Shown here piece by piece: positions 40,927-49,629 of a stretch of 64,000 nucleotides of DNA. Source of the stretch: CBDCYS01 sp965226185 (GTDB lineage: Bacteria; Acidobacteriota; Terriglobia; Bryobacterales; UBA6623). The stretch's first letter is position 1. Every line of letters begins with the position of its first letter. Position numbers and translations under genes: made by a program. The stretch is from the NCBI GenBank assembly GCA_965226185.1, contig CBDDCT010000006.1:1178001-1242000 (forward strand), read 5' to 3'. The notes under the pieces were generated by a model. It was not told the DNA's origin. It ran no database searches and was given only the letters and a program-made list of their open reading frames with translations.

Positions 40927-42894
40927 ATGAGTGCGACACCCCAAACGCAGAGAACTAAGCAGGCCGAAGCTTCTCCGCTGAACTTCCGGCCCGGCGGGGC
41001 CGGGATGTCACCTGAGCTTCTCAACAAGATTTACGGAATCGAAAACTGGGGTTTTGGCTATTTCTTCGTCAACGAAAGCGGGAACTTGGCGGTCGCTCCC
41101 TCGAAAAATCTCAGCCACTCGATCGATGTCCGCGAGGTCATCGCCGAACTGACCGCGCGGCAACAGTCCACCCCTGTCTTATTACGGTTCCCGCAAATCC
41201 TGGACGACCGCATGGCGGCGCTGCACCAGGCCTTCACTCACGCGATTCGCGAGTTTGAATACTCCAACCGGCACGTGGCGGTCTATCCGGTCAAGGTGAA
41301 TCAGAAGGCTCAGGTCGTTCAGCGGCTGCTCGAAGCCGGATCGGATTTCGGCTATGGATTGGAAGTCGGCAGCAAAGGCGAGCTGGCCGCGGCTCTGGCG
41401 CAGCCGCTGGCCGAAAGCGCTTTGATCATCTGCAACGGCCTCAAGGACGACCTGCTGCTGCGAACCGCCATCATGGCGGAGAAAATCGGCAAGCGAACCG
41501 TCATCGTGGTCGAGGACTCCGAGGACATGCTCCGGGCGCTGGAGCTGGGCGAGAAGCTCGGCATCGAGCCGAACATGGGCATCCGGGTCAAGCTGTACTC
41601 GCGCGGCAGCGGCAAGTGGGAAGAGTCGGGCGGCGAGTTCGCCAAGTTCGGCATGAGCACGATCGCGCTGGTCAACACGATACAAGTGCTGCGGCGGCGC
41701 GGCCAAACCTCATTGCTGAAGATGCTGCACTTCCACATCGGATCTCAGATCACTGATATCCGGCGTGCCAAGCAGGCTTTCAAAGAGGCGGCGCGGGTCT
41801 ACGCCAAGGTCCGCAAGATGGGTTGCGAGGTCGAGTACCTCAACGTCGGCGGGGGACTCGGCGTCGACTACGACGGCAGCAAGACGGCCTCGGAATTCTC
41901 GGTGAACTACTCGCTGCAGGAGTTCGCGAATGACGTGATCTATGTCGTCGGCGAGGTCTGCGACAGCGAGGAAGTCCCCGAGCCGGCGGTCGTGACCGAG
42001 AGCGGCCGCGCCATGGTGGCTTATCACTCGCTGCTCGTCAGCGACGTGAAGAAGGTCATCGCTCCCGGCGCGGGAGCGCTCTATGCACTCAGCGAGATCG
42101 AATCCCAAGCCGAACCCGTTCTGGAACTGACCGACCTGGCCCGCGACATCAACGGAAAAAACTTCCGCGAGTACTACCACGATGCCATTCAGCAGCGGGA
42201 AGACCTGAACTCACTGTTTGAACTGGGGTATCTCGATCTGGAGGACAAGGCCAAAGGGGAGTGGCTCTTCTGGAAAGTGTGCCGCAAAGCCGCCAAGCTC
42301 TCGCGGGCAATGAAGCAAAGGCCCGAGGAATTTGATGATCTCGACAAACTGCTCTCGGCCAAATACATCTGCAACTTCTCGATGTTTCAGTCAATGCCTG
42401 ATTTCTGGGCTTTCGATCAGTTGTTCCCGATCATGCCCATTCACCGGCTGAATGAACGTCCGACCGAGCGCGGCGTGCTTTGTGACGCCACTTGCGATTC
42501 CGACGGCGCGGTCGATAAATTTGTTGACGCCAAACACATCAAGGAATCCCTGGAACTCCACCCGCTGCGGCCGGGAGAACCCTACTACCTGGCGTTCCTG
42601 CTGCTGGGAGCCTATCAAGAAACGCTCGGGGATCTGCACAACCTGTTCGGTGTTGTCACCGAGGCCCATGTGACTGTGAGCGAGGACGGCCAGACCCACA
42701 TAGAAGAGGTCACACGCGGCGACTCGGTCCGCGAAGTGCTGGAATATAGCGATTACGATACCGACGAGTTGCGCGAGTCGATCACGCGGCAGCTCTCGCG
42801 GCGGAAAGAGCTGGGCTTAATTTCCGATGACGACGAGCACGAAGTGCTGGCGACTTTCTCGCGCGTGCTGGATGCTTACACTTATTTGGAGTAG
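40927..42894 (+). CDS. speA: Biosynthetic arginine decarboxylase
   Basis: A 655-residue, PLP-dependent decarboxylase of the SpeA type and length. YGIENWGFGYFFVNESGNLA is the family's N-terminus, and VAVYPVKVNQ carries the PLP-binding lysine. LHFHIGSQITDI and LNVGGGLGVDYDGSKT bind the cofactor phosphate, and ITVCDS-type residues near the C-terminus (VLCDATCDSDGAVDKF) include the active-site cysteine region. It converts arginine to agmatine, the first step of polyamine synthesis. No speB or aguA lies next to it. Its last codons overlap the end of the antitoxin gene on the other strand. Confidence 0.95.
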   Translation: MSATPQTQRTKQAEASPLNFRPGGAGMSPELLNKIYGIENWGFGYFFVNESGNLAVAPSKNLSHSIDVREVIAELTARQQSTPVLLRFPQILDDRMAALHQAFTHAIREFEYSNRHVAVYPVKVNQKAQVVQRLLEAGSDFGYGLEVGSKGELAAALAQPLAESALIICNGLKDDLLLRTAIMAEKIGKRTVIVVEDSEDMLRALELGEKLGIEPNMGIRVKLYSRGSGKWEESGGEFAKFGMSTIALVNTIQVLRRRGQTSLLKMLHFHIGSQITDIRRAKQAFKEAARVYAKVRKMGCEVEYLNVGGGLGVDYDGSKTASEFSVNYSLQEFANDVIYVVGEVCDSEEVPEPAVVTESGRAMVAYHSLLVSDVKKVIAPGAGALYALSEIESQAEPVLELTDLARDINGKNFREYYHDAIQQREDLNSLFELGYLDLEDKAKGEWLFWKVCRKAAKLSRAMKQRPEEFDDLDKLLSAKYICNFSMFQSMPDFWAFDQLFPIMPIHRLNERPTERGVLCDATCDSDGAVDKFVDAKHIKESLELHPLRPGEPYYLAFLLLGAYQETLGDLHNLFGVVTEAHVTVSEDGQTHIEEVTRGDSVREVLEYSDYDTDELRESITRQLSRRKELGLISDDDEHEVLATFSRVLDAYTYLE

Positions 42895-43178
42895 CTGGAT
42901 TCAGATAAGCGTCCAGTATTGGATTTCCCCTCGTCCTTGCGGTTCGGCTCCATCCGATCCAGCAAACCGGCGGAATCGTCGAGGTCGACTCCCGGCAGCA
43001 GACCCCTACCGCCAAATGTCGTGAACTTGACTGGGCGGCGGCTCACACTCTTCTTGCGTCTTGAAAGCGCTTGACGAAGCGCGTCTTCGATCACGGCGGT
43101 CAAAGTACGACCGCTCTCCAGCGCAGCGCGCTTTGCATCTCGCATCAGAGCGTCGTCTAACTGCAACGTAGTCCTCAT
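42882..43178 (-). CDS. Orphan ribbon-helix-helix antitoxin (VapB-like)
   Basis: A 98-residue protein, MRTTLQLDDALMRDAKRAAL and LTAVIEDALRQALSRR, a ribbon-helix-helix DNA-binding domain, then VKFTTFGGRGLLPGVDLDDS, the toxin-binding tail seen in VapB proteins. In intact loci the vapC toxin begins directly after the LLD-x-M-E motif; here that point is followed by a basic tail and then the 3' end of speA on the other strand, so the toxin gene is missing. The last ~20 residues are probably not native. A case of toxin loss with antitoxin retained. Confidence 0.65.
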   Translation of the reverse strand: MRTTLQLDDALMRDAKRAALESGRTLTAVIEDALRQALSRRKKSVSRRPVKFTTFGGRGLLPGVDLDDSAGLLDRMEPNRKDEGKSNTGRLSESSYSK

Positions 43179-43464
43179 ATGAATAAACGTACCAAATATC
43201 TTGTAGTCTGTCCCGGCCCGGGATACACAGGAGTCGCCAAGGTTTCGACCGAATTCGTTTGTGCCTGCCGCGGCGCCGATCCATGCCTGTAACCCTTCCC
43301 CCGTGTAACGCTGGGCCTGTAACCCTCGCTCGGAGGCCGTCGCCTAGACTCCTTGAGGCCGGTATCACGCGGCCTGCCGCGGCGAAGACTTTAGTCCCCC
43401 TTCGAAAATGTGCGATGCTGGGAGTTCGTTCCCGCCGCGGCTCGGAATTTCTTCCGGAGGATTC

Positions 43465-44043
43465 ATGAATATTGCTGCTCGTGCCCTTGCCATCAGTCTC
43501 AGCGTAGTGCTGGCTTTCCCGATTTTGCTGTCCGCTCAACAGTCCGTCGGGCTATCGATCATCCCGGTGGCTGGCGAGGGCGCCATCAATAACATCGAGC
43601 AACGGGTCGTTGTGGAGCCGGTGGTCGAGATTCAAGACGAGCAAGGACGGCCCGTCGCGGGAGCCAAGGTCGAATTCCGCTGCCCGACTTCGGGGCCTTC
43701 CGCCACTTTCTTTGGCGCCTCGCCCACGCTCACGGTGGACACCGACGAGGCCGGCAGAGCCCGCGCGGCCGGCATGTCTCCAAACGCCGAGGAAGGAACC
43801 TTCGCCATTCAAATCACAGCCACTCACGAAGGCCGCACGGCGACGGCGATGATGACTCAAACCAATGCCGTAGCACCCGGCTCGCCCAGGGCCAAGAAGA
43901 GCATCTTTGGCTGGAGGTTGCTGGCCGTCATTGGCGCGGGAGTCGCCGCCGGAGTCGTCGCCGGAGCCCGCCGCGAAAGCAGCGATACGGCAACACCCAC
44001 CACCATCTCGGTCGGCACGGTATCGGTCGGCGCGCCCCGCTAA
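43465..44043 (+). CDS. Exported protein with Ig-like domain and C-terminal membrane anchor
   Basis: A 192-residue protein. ATG 43465 has GGAGG four bases upstream and gives a signal peptide (ALAISLSVVLAFPILLSAQ). Residues about 30-135 form an Ig-like/Big-1-type domain (VVEPVVEIQDEQGRPVAGAKV, ADEAG-type turn with VDTDEAGRARAAG). A hydrophobic helix near 148-165 (LLAVIGAGVAAGVVAGA) would anchor the protein in the membrane. The domain resembles those that stabilise or decorate surface proteins. It has no obvious operon partner. Function unknown. Confidence 0.65.
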   Translation: MNIAARALAISLSVVLAFPILLSAQQSVGLSIIPVAGEGAINNIEQRVVVEPVVEIQDEQGRPVAGAKVEFRCPTSGPSATFFGASPTLTVDTDEAGRARAAGMSPNAEEGTFAIQITATHEGRTATAMMTQTNAVAPGSPRAKKSIFGWRLLAVIGAGVAAGVVAGARRESSDTATPTTISVGTVSVGAPR

Positions 44044-44175
44044 GTCCATCGGCTGCCGCCGGAATCAGGGGGCCGGGCCGCTTATTGAACTCCGGACCAG
44101 GAATCTCGTAAGAAACTGTTAGTGTCCCTGTAGCCAAATCGTTGCCGATTAGCGACAGAAGATTTCAGACGGCCG

Positions 44176-44203
44176 GACAGAGGCGTGGACGGAAGTCCAC
44201 GCG
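44176..44203 (+). repeat. Third copy of the GGAA-loop hairpin repeat
   Basis: GACAGAGGCGTGGACGGAAG and onward folds as GCGTGGAC-GGAA-GTCCACGC. Compared with unit B at 8392-8419, the fourth stem pair is T-A instead of C-G, a compensatory change that keeps the stem. Confidence 0.6.
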
Positions 44204-44256
44204 CTCGAGTTTGGCCTTTGCGGGAGTGGGCGGGCGGGTGATGTGCGGTGAAAACG

Positions 44257-45612
44257 CTAACGGCAAGCATATAACAGGGCTTCGGGAAGCGACTGCTGGA
44301 GTTTCTGGGGCTTCATGGCGGTGTCGCCGGCGGAGGGAAAGCTGCAGAAATGCCGCAGGCCTTCGCCCCATAGCTCGGCGCGCAGTCGCTGCAGCAGATC
44401 CTGCGTCGTCGCCCGCGGCTTCTTGTTGCCCGCCCGCCACTTCGGCGGCGGCAAAGCGTCGGGGGAAGCCTGCGCTTCGGCGGCGCGCCGCGCTGCCAGC
44501 AACAACCAACTGTACGCCGCCACGATCATGCGTGGCAGCTCCCCCACCGAGCGCGGATGCCGTACCTGCGCCTCGCCCACTCCGAGCAGCGTCTTCTCGT
44601 CGCGAAAATTCACCTCGATGTCCCAGCGCCGCACGTAATGCTGCACGATGCGTGCGAGTGGCAGCTGCGGGTCGCTGACGATCAGATAAGCCGGCTGGCG
44701 ATAGAGCAGCTTGGCGCCCGGGCGCGGCCGGTAGGCCAGCGGCGCGATCACCACCAAGCGCAGATTGCGCTGGCCGCCGGCCGGCCGCCAGCGCAGCGGC
44801 GACAGCGTCTTGACACGAAAGCGGTGGAGCTTGCCTGCCGCCCAGGCTTCGACGATTTGCCACTCCACATTGTCGTCACGCCGCAACTGCTCCGGCGTCG
44901 CGGCGCGCTCGCCGTAGAGCCGTCCGCGGCCGCGGGCGCCCGCGGGCGGCGGCGCGGGCAGCTGGTAGAGTTTGGCGTCTTTGCGCAGGCGTCCGATCAA
45001 AACCGTGTTGGGGGGCAGCTGCCGCAACACCACGCGGTTGGTGAAGCGGCCGTCGACGACGACCTCGAGCGCGCGCCCGGCCGAGCCCGAGTCTTGGTCC
45101 AACTGCTCGCGGAGAACCTGCAGCCGGCGGGCGCCTTGGGCCGCCATCGAGTCTTTGCGGCAGGCCTGCCGATACTGTTTGCGTACTTCGTCGGAGGCGT
45201 TGTGAAAGTTGCGGGGCCGCCGCGGCGTGGGCGCGTGTTGATAGTCGATGGGGATGGCGCGGGCCGGGCCGCGCTCGTCGGCGCCCAGCACGGCCGAGAT
45301 CCCCAATACGCGCTGGGCGCGGATGAAGTTGGTGTGAAAGGGCGGTCCCAGCGGATCGCGGCGCCAGGCGACACCGGGGATTTTGGGGCCTCGTTTGGGC
45401 AGCAGCGAATCGTCCATGGCGACGAGCAGCGGCGCGGCGGGATCGAGTTCTCCGAGCACGCCGCGGCGCGTCACCGCAAACAACGGGTCGGCGTCGAGAC
45501 GAACTTTAGAAAACAGGCGATAGACAGCCGACCAGTCCCGGAAGCTGGCGCCGCAGGTGTGCAGCATGCCGGTGACGGTGCGGCGGCCCAGACCGACCAA
45601 AGTGGCCAGCAT
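44257..45612 (-). CDS. Transposase, catalytic DDE part
   Basis: At least 451 residues; the frame is open upstream to the A8 run at 45712-45719 (NSAPQLLDAFQAFARDAFDG). Catalytic residues are VAMDDSLLPKRGPK (Asp), EVVVDGRFTNRV (Asp) and RRWDIEVNFRDEKTLLG (Glu), the DDE triad of large IS transposases. The N-terminal section lies in the overlapping frame at 45612-45896 and would be joined by a -1 shift on TTTAAAAAAAAC. An internal ATG at 45612 could alternatively start a shorter protein. Confidence 0.75.
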   Translation of the reverse strand: MLATLVGLGRRTVTGMLHTCGASFRDWSAVYRLFSKVRLDADPLFAVTRRGVLGELDPAAPLLVAMDDSLLPKRGPKIPGVAWRRDPLGPPFHTNFIRAQRVLGISAVLGADERGPARAIPIDYQHAPTPRRPRNFHNASDEVRKQYRQACRKDSMAAQGARRLQVLREQLDQDSGSAGRALEVVVDGRFTNRVVLRQLPPNTVLIGRLRKDAKLYQLPAPPPAGARGRGRLYGERAATPEQLRRDDNVEWQIVEAWAAGKLHRFRVKTLSPLRWRPAGGQRNLRLVVIAPLAYRPRPGAKLLYRQPAYLIVSDPQLPLARIVQHYVRRWDIEVNFRDEKTLLGVGEAQVRHPRSVGELPRMIVAAYSWLLLAARRAAEAQASPDALPPPKWRAGNKKPRATTQDLLQRLRAELWGEGLRHFCSFPSAGDTAMKPQKLQQSLPEALLYACR

Positions 45613-45896
45613 CAGGGTTTCGATTTTCTGCTGGACGCGCTGCTGGCCAGCTCCGTCGAAGGCGTCGCGGGCGAAGGCTTGGAAGGCGTCGAGGAGCTGC
45701 GGCGCAGAGTTTTTTTTAAAGCCGAAGGCGGCGCCTGGGGACGGTTGAGGACGAGCTGATTTTTACTTTCAACGATCCACTCGACGAGTTCGCCGCGGGA
45801 GAACTCCATGGCCTGGGCGAGGGCGGAGGGAAAGTTGACGTACCACTGCTGGGAGGTTTGACGTTTGATGAGTTGGACTTTCGTGGGGAATCCCAT
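45612..45896 (-). CDS. Transposase, N-terminal part (frame 0)
   Basis: A 94-residue frame: MGFPTKVQLIKRQTSQQWYV, NFPSALAQAMEFSRGELVEW and IVESKNQLVLNRP, a small SpoVT/AbrB-like domain found at the start of this transposase group. It reaches P-S-A-L-K-K in an A8 run and then becomes Ser/Pro-rich nonsense. In the -1 frame the sequence continues with the transposase proper, so it is best read as the 5' half of a frameshifted gene. Confidence 0.7.
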   Translation of the reverse strand: MGFPTKVQLIKRQTSQQWYVNFPSALAQAMEFSRGELVEWIVESKNQLVLNRPQAPPSALKKTLRRSSSTPSKPSPATPSTELASSASSRKSKP

Positions 45897-46036
45897 GGGA
45901 GCACCTTACCTTTCCAGGGGCGTCCACCCGGAACGGGAAAGCGAGAAGCGAGGGGTGGCGCGTCCTTACTCTAGTTATACAACTAGATACAAGAATACAA
46001 CAAAATGTTTCAGAAAAGCAAGCACTTCTGCTCTTC

Positions 46037-46450
46037 TGTCGCTGCCAAGTGAAAATGTCCTAAAAGTGCCAAGTAGAAATGTCCTATTGACAGAGTCACC
46101 CTGGAAGGGTGAGCAGGCGCGAGCTTCCGGTGCCCACCGGGGAGATACACCCGCCGATACGCTGAGTTAACCGGGCGCGGCTAAACCCAAAATTCGATTC
46201 GGAGCGCCGGGCAAACGGCGCCCGGCGATCGTCGCGGTGGCCCAGCCCAAGGCCTCAGCTCCGAGACTTCACCAAAGCAATCCCGCCCACAAACACGGAC
46301 GCACCGGTGAACTGGCCGAATGGGTCAGCCGCACTCACTCGCAGCGTCATGCCCAACCGGCGGGTGCCTCGCCACGGCGCGCCAGCCAGCCGGCCAAAAC
46401 GGGACATTTCTACTCGGCAACGAATAGGACATTTCTACTTGGCGTTGACA
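46037..46450. mobile_element. Solo-end remnant of an IS21-like element
   Basis: About 414 bp bounded by TGTCGCTGCC... and ...GGCGTTGACA. A 21-base block near each end is exactly inverted (GCCAAGTAGAAATGTCCTATT at 46067 and its complement at 46422), with a second weaker copy of the motif (AAGTGAAAATGTCC, GGGACATTTCTACT) on each side. The repeated terminal motif is typical of IS21-type ends. No istA/istB genes remain. A 16-base direct repeat AGCACTTCTGCTCTTC flanks it at 46021-46036 and 46450-46465. Confidence 0.65.
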
Positions 46451-46520
46451 GCACTTCTGCTCTTCCAGCTCCGCCGTCTCGCTCTGTTGTGGGAATCTAT
46501 CTAGTCAAAGGCCAAACTCG

Positions 46521-46545
46521 AGCCGCGGGTCTCGGAGAGACCCGC
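46521..46545. terminator. Strong GC hairpin
   Basis: CCGCGGGTCTC-GGA-GAGACCCGCGG, an 11-base perfect stem with a three-base loop. A related sequence in the other order (gcgggtctctccgag) follows at 46590. No U-run; it could be a terminator or another palindromic repeat in this mobile-DNA-rich stretch. Confidence 0.4.
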
Positions 46546-46703
46546 GGCATTTCGCCCCGCCTGGCGGGTGACGGACTGTAAAAAGGACGCGGGTCTCTCC
46601 GAGCCGCGCGCCACCGGATGTTGACAACAACGTGGAGTTGCGGGTGCCTACCTGCGAACCGATCTGGACCTGCTCTCTCCCGCACGGTATTCTAAGAAGT
46701 CAA

Positions 46704-48370
46704 CCCGGATTTCCACTTTAGTTTCGATTCTGCTAACCATCGGGTGGCCTCGGACGCCTTTATTTATGAGGGTTGGAAAGCACTCAAGGCGCTGAGGAGA
46801 TCAACACCCAATGGGTGAAAAAGAAAACAAGCCGTTCCAGCTAAGCTTCAACGGCTTATTGAAAGTCGATTTCCAAGGATCGCGTGTCACTTCCGACGGC
46901 GGGCTGATCCTGGTTCGGGAGTTGGACGAACGGCTCGGGCTCGGCAAGCTGATCGAGGAGCATCTCAGCGACTCGCGACAAGGCTTGAACAAGAAGTTCC
47001 CGCTGGCCGATCTGCTGCGGCAGTCGGTCTACAGCCGACTCGCCGGCTACGAGGACCTCAATGACGCTGTTCGAGTATCCGCCGATCCGACCTTTCGCTT
47101 GATCGGCTCGCAGAAGAACTGGGATCGCGGCGGGGCGCTCACCTCGCGGCTACAGAGCTTCGAGACAGGGCTGCTCGCGAGTGAGGAGAATCTGCTGGGA
47201 TTGATGGCGGTGAACCGCGAGTTGGTCGCGCAAGCTGAGACGACGGACGACTGCGAGCGCGTTGTGCTGGACATGGACTCGACCGAGAGCCCGGTTCACG
47301 GACAGCAGGAAGGCAGTGCCTACAACGGGCACTTCGAGTCGGTCTGCTACCACCCGCTATTGCTGTTCAACCAGCATGGTGATTGTCTGGCGGCGAAGCT
47401 GCGTCCAGGCAACGTGCACAGTGCTGAGGACTGGAACGAGTTGCTGCTGCCGGAGATCGAGCGCCAACAGGCTGCGGCCAAACAGGTCACCTTCCGGGGC
47501 GATGCGGCCTTTGCTAAGCCGGAGATTTATGAGTCTTCCGAGGAACGCGGAGTGCAATACGCCATTCGCATTCCGGCCAATAGGAGCCTGGAGTTGGAGA
47601 TCGAAGACATCTTGTTTCGTCCACCGGGAAGGCCCTCCCGCAAGCCCTTGGTGCGCTACAAGAGTTTTCGCTATCAGGCCGCGAGCTGGTCGAAGGCGCG
47701 ACGGGTTGTCGCCAAGGTCGAGCATCATCTGGGTGAGCTGTTTCCCCGCATTGGCTTCATCGTCACGAACATGAGCTTGCCAAGTCGCTCAGTGGTGCGT
47801 TTCTACAACAAGCGCGGGACGGCCGAGCAGTGGATCAAAGAAGGCAAACAGGCGACACACTGGACACGGCTGTCATGCCATCGTTTCCGGGCCAACGAAG
47901 TCCGCCTGCAACTCAGCGTGCTGGCCTACAACCTGGGTAATCTCTGGCGGCGGCTGGGGTTGCCGCAGCGAATCAAAAGCTGGTCGCTAACGAGCTTGCA
48001 GCACCGGCTGATGAAGACCGGTGGGCGGCTGGTCAAGCATGCCCGCTACTACTGGTTGCTGCTGGCGGAGGGGCATCTGAACCGGCGGCTGTTCGCTGAC
48101 ATGCTACACAGGATCTGGGCGCTGCCGCTGCCGAGCGGGTAGCCTTGACCGGGCGAGGATCAACAGCTTTTGGCTCAAAACCGTTTTGCAGGGAACAGGC
48201 TCGGCCGGAGCGGGGTTCAACCCGCTCAATCAACGTCTGTGAACGGTGGGACGAGGCGCTGGCGGCTACCGGTGACGGTGATGCGCAGTGTTCAGCCTGG
48301 GAAAGACGTGTTGTTCGGAGCGGCGTGGTGTATACTGTGCCCGTGCCAGGGTCAAAATGGAAATCCTGGG
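46704..48370 (+). mobile_element. IS1380-family element C
   Basis: Element of 1667 bp: left end CCCGGATTTCCACTTTA, right end ...AAAATGGAAATCCTGGG (inverted with one gap), with the 4-bp duplication TCAA at 46700-46703 and 48371-48374. A hairpin GAGCGGG-GTTCAA-CCCGCTC lies near its right end (48208-48227). It inserted 60 bases upstream of the aminotransferase gene. Confidence 0.9.
46811..48142 (+). CDS. IS1380-family transposase
   Basis: A 443-residue transposase preceded by GAGGAGA. VDFQGSRVTSDGGLILVREL and YSRLAGYEDLNDAVRVSADP are IS1380 signatures. Catalytic Asp residues are in VVLDMDSTESPVHGQQ and FRGDAAFAKPEIYE, and Glu is in FYNKRGTAEQWIKEGKQATH. It is apparently intact. It belongs to the same broad family as the enzymes at 21242 and 30842 but is not closely similar to either, so three lineages of the family coexist in this window. 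Confidence 0.9.
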   Translation: MGEKENKPFQLSFNGLLKVDFQGSRVTSDGGLILVRELDERLGLGKLIEEHLSDSRQGLNKKFPLADLLRQSVYSRLAGYEDLNDAVRVSADPTFRLIGSQKNWDRGGALTSRLQSFETGLLASEENLLGLMAVNRELVAQAETTDDCERVVLDMDSTESPVHGQQEGSAYNGHFESVCYHPLLLFNQHGDCLAAKLRPGNVHSAEDWNELLLPEIERQQAAAKQVTFRGDAAFAKPEIYESSEERGVQYAIRIPANRSLELEIEDILFRPPGRPSRKPLVRYKSFRYQAASWSKARRVVAKVEHHLGELFPRIGFIVTNMSLPSRSVVRFYNKRGTAEQWIKEGKQATHWTRLSCHRFRANEVRLQLSVLAYNLGNLWRRLGLPQRIKSWSLTSLQHRLMKTGGRLVKHARYYWLLLAEGHLNRRLFADMLHRIWALPLPSG

Positions 48371-48430
48371 TCAAGCGCTCAAACCATGCTCTGCCACTCA
48401 TTCTGAGCGTGGGGTTCCACCTCCGTTCCC

Positions 48431-49594
48431 ATGCACGTTAAAAAGCTTCGCCTGCTGACCCCCGGGCCGACCCCGCTCTACCCGCCCGCCGTGCGCGCCA
48501 TGGCCGGCGCGGACATCCATCACCGCACGGCCGACTTCCGGGAACTCTACAAACGCGTCCTCGCGAACCTGAAGCACTTCATGGGCACCGCCAACGACGT
48601 GGTGCTATTCACAGCCTCCGGAACGGGCGCCATGGAAGCCGCTGCGTCGAACCTATTTTCACCCGGAGACAAGGTCCTCGTCGCTACCGCCGGTAAGTTC
48701 GGCGAACGCTGGGTGCAAATCACCAGGGCATTCCGTCTCGACGCGACGGTGCTCGAAGCGCCCTACGGCGACGCTGTTTCCCCGCAACGCGTGGCGGATA
48801 CTCTGAAGGCGAACCCCGGCATCCAGGGCGTCTTCGTGCAGGCAACGGAAAGCTCGACCGGAGTCTCCCACGACATCAAAGCAATGGCCGAAGCCGTGGC
48901 CGACACAGACACGATCCTGGTAGCCGACGCGATTACCGGACTCGGCACATCCCATCTCGACATCGACGGCTGGGGAATCGACGTAGTGATCGGCGGCTCC
49001 CAAAAGGCGGTCATGATTCCGCCGGGGCTGGCGTTCGCGGCACTAAGCGCCAAGGCCTGGGAGCGCCGCGAAAATGCCAAGCAGGGTTACTTCTACTTCG
49101 ACCTCCAGAAGCATCGCGGCGCCGCGGAAACCGGCGAATCACCCTTTACCCCGGCGACGTCGTTGATGCTGGGCCTCGACGAGACCCTGCGGTACATCCG
49201 CGAAGTCGGCCCCGCGAACCTCGCCGAAAACGCTCAACTGCTGGCCCGTGCCACGCGCGACGCCGCCGTGGCGCTGGGACTCGAGCTATTCGCGAAAGCC
49301 ACGCCCGCCGGCGCCGTGACCGCGATTCGGTCACCGGCCGGCGTTGACTCAGGCGAAATCGTCAAACAGTTCCGGGACCGCTTCGGATCGGTCATTGCGA
49401 ACGGTCAGGGTTCCATGAAAGGCCAGATCTTCCGCATCGCTCACCTGGGATACTTCGATTTCTCCGATCTGTTCGGCGTCATCGCGGGATTGGAGATCAT
49501 CCTTCAATCGCTCGGCCGGCCGGTCGAGCTGGGAGCCGGGGTGAGCGCTGTGCAGCGGGTCTACCTGGAGGCCGCCGAGTCCAACGGCAGTTGA
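48431..49594 (+). CDS. Class V aminotransferase (serine/phosphoserine-type)
   Basis: PLP enzyme of 387 residues. RLLTPGPTPLYPPAVRAM is the family's N-terminus, VVLFTASGTGAMEAAASNL binds the cofactor phosphate, LVADAITGLGTSHLDIDGWG holds the aspartate that pairs with the ring nitrogen, and VVIGGSQKAVMIPPGLAF carries the Schiff-base lysine. The group includes serine-glyoxylate and phosphoserine aminotransferases. The phosphoglycerate dehydrogenase gene follows by 35 bases, so this is probably the phosphoserine transaminase step of serine synthesis. A promoter may be affected by the IS1380 insertion ending 57 bases before the ATG. Confidence 0.88.
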   Translation: MHVKKLRLLTPGPTPLYPPAVRAMAGADIHHRTADFRELYKRVLANLKHFMGTANDVVLFTASGTGAMEAAASNLFSPGDKVLVATAGKFGERWVQITRAFRLDATVLEAPYGDAVSPQRVADTLKANPGIQGVFVQATESSTGVSHDIKAMAEAVADTDTILVADAITGLGTSHLDIDGWGIDVVIGGSQKAVMIPPGLAFAALSAKAWERRENAKQGYFYFDLQKHRGAAETGESPFTPATSLMLGLDETLRYIREVGPANLAENAQLLARATRDAAVALGLELFAKATPAGAVTAIRSPAGVDSGEIVKQFRDRFGSVIANGQGSMKGQIFRIAHLGYFDFSDLFGVIAGLEIILQSLGRPVELGAGVSAVQRVYLEAAESNGS

Positions 49595-49629
49595 CCGGCC
49601 TCGCTGCCTGGAACATAGCGAAAGAGAAG

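Larger units (their letters stand above)
44226..45897 (-). mobile_element. DDE insertion element with split transposase (IS701-like)
   Basis: Two minus-strand frames encode the halves of one transposase (see the two coding entries). The ends are approximate: no terminal repeat or target duplication could be fixed by eye. IS701 membership is a guess from the DDE motif layout. Confidence 0.6.

Noticed and set aside
48208..48227. GAGCGGG-GTTCAA-CCCGCTC looked like a tRNA T-arm
   Set aside because: No acceptor, D or anticodon stems surround it, and it lies inside the right end of IS1380 element C; it is a simple hairpin.
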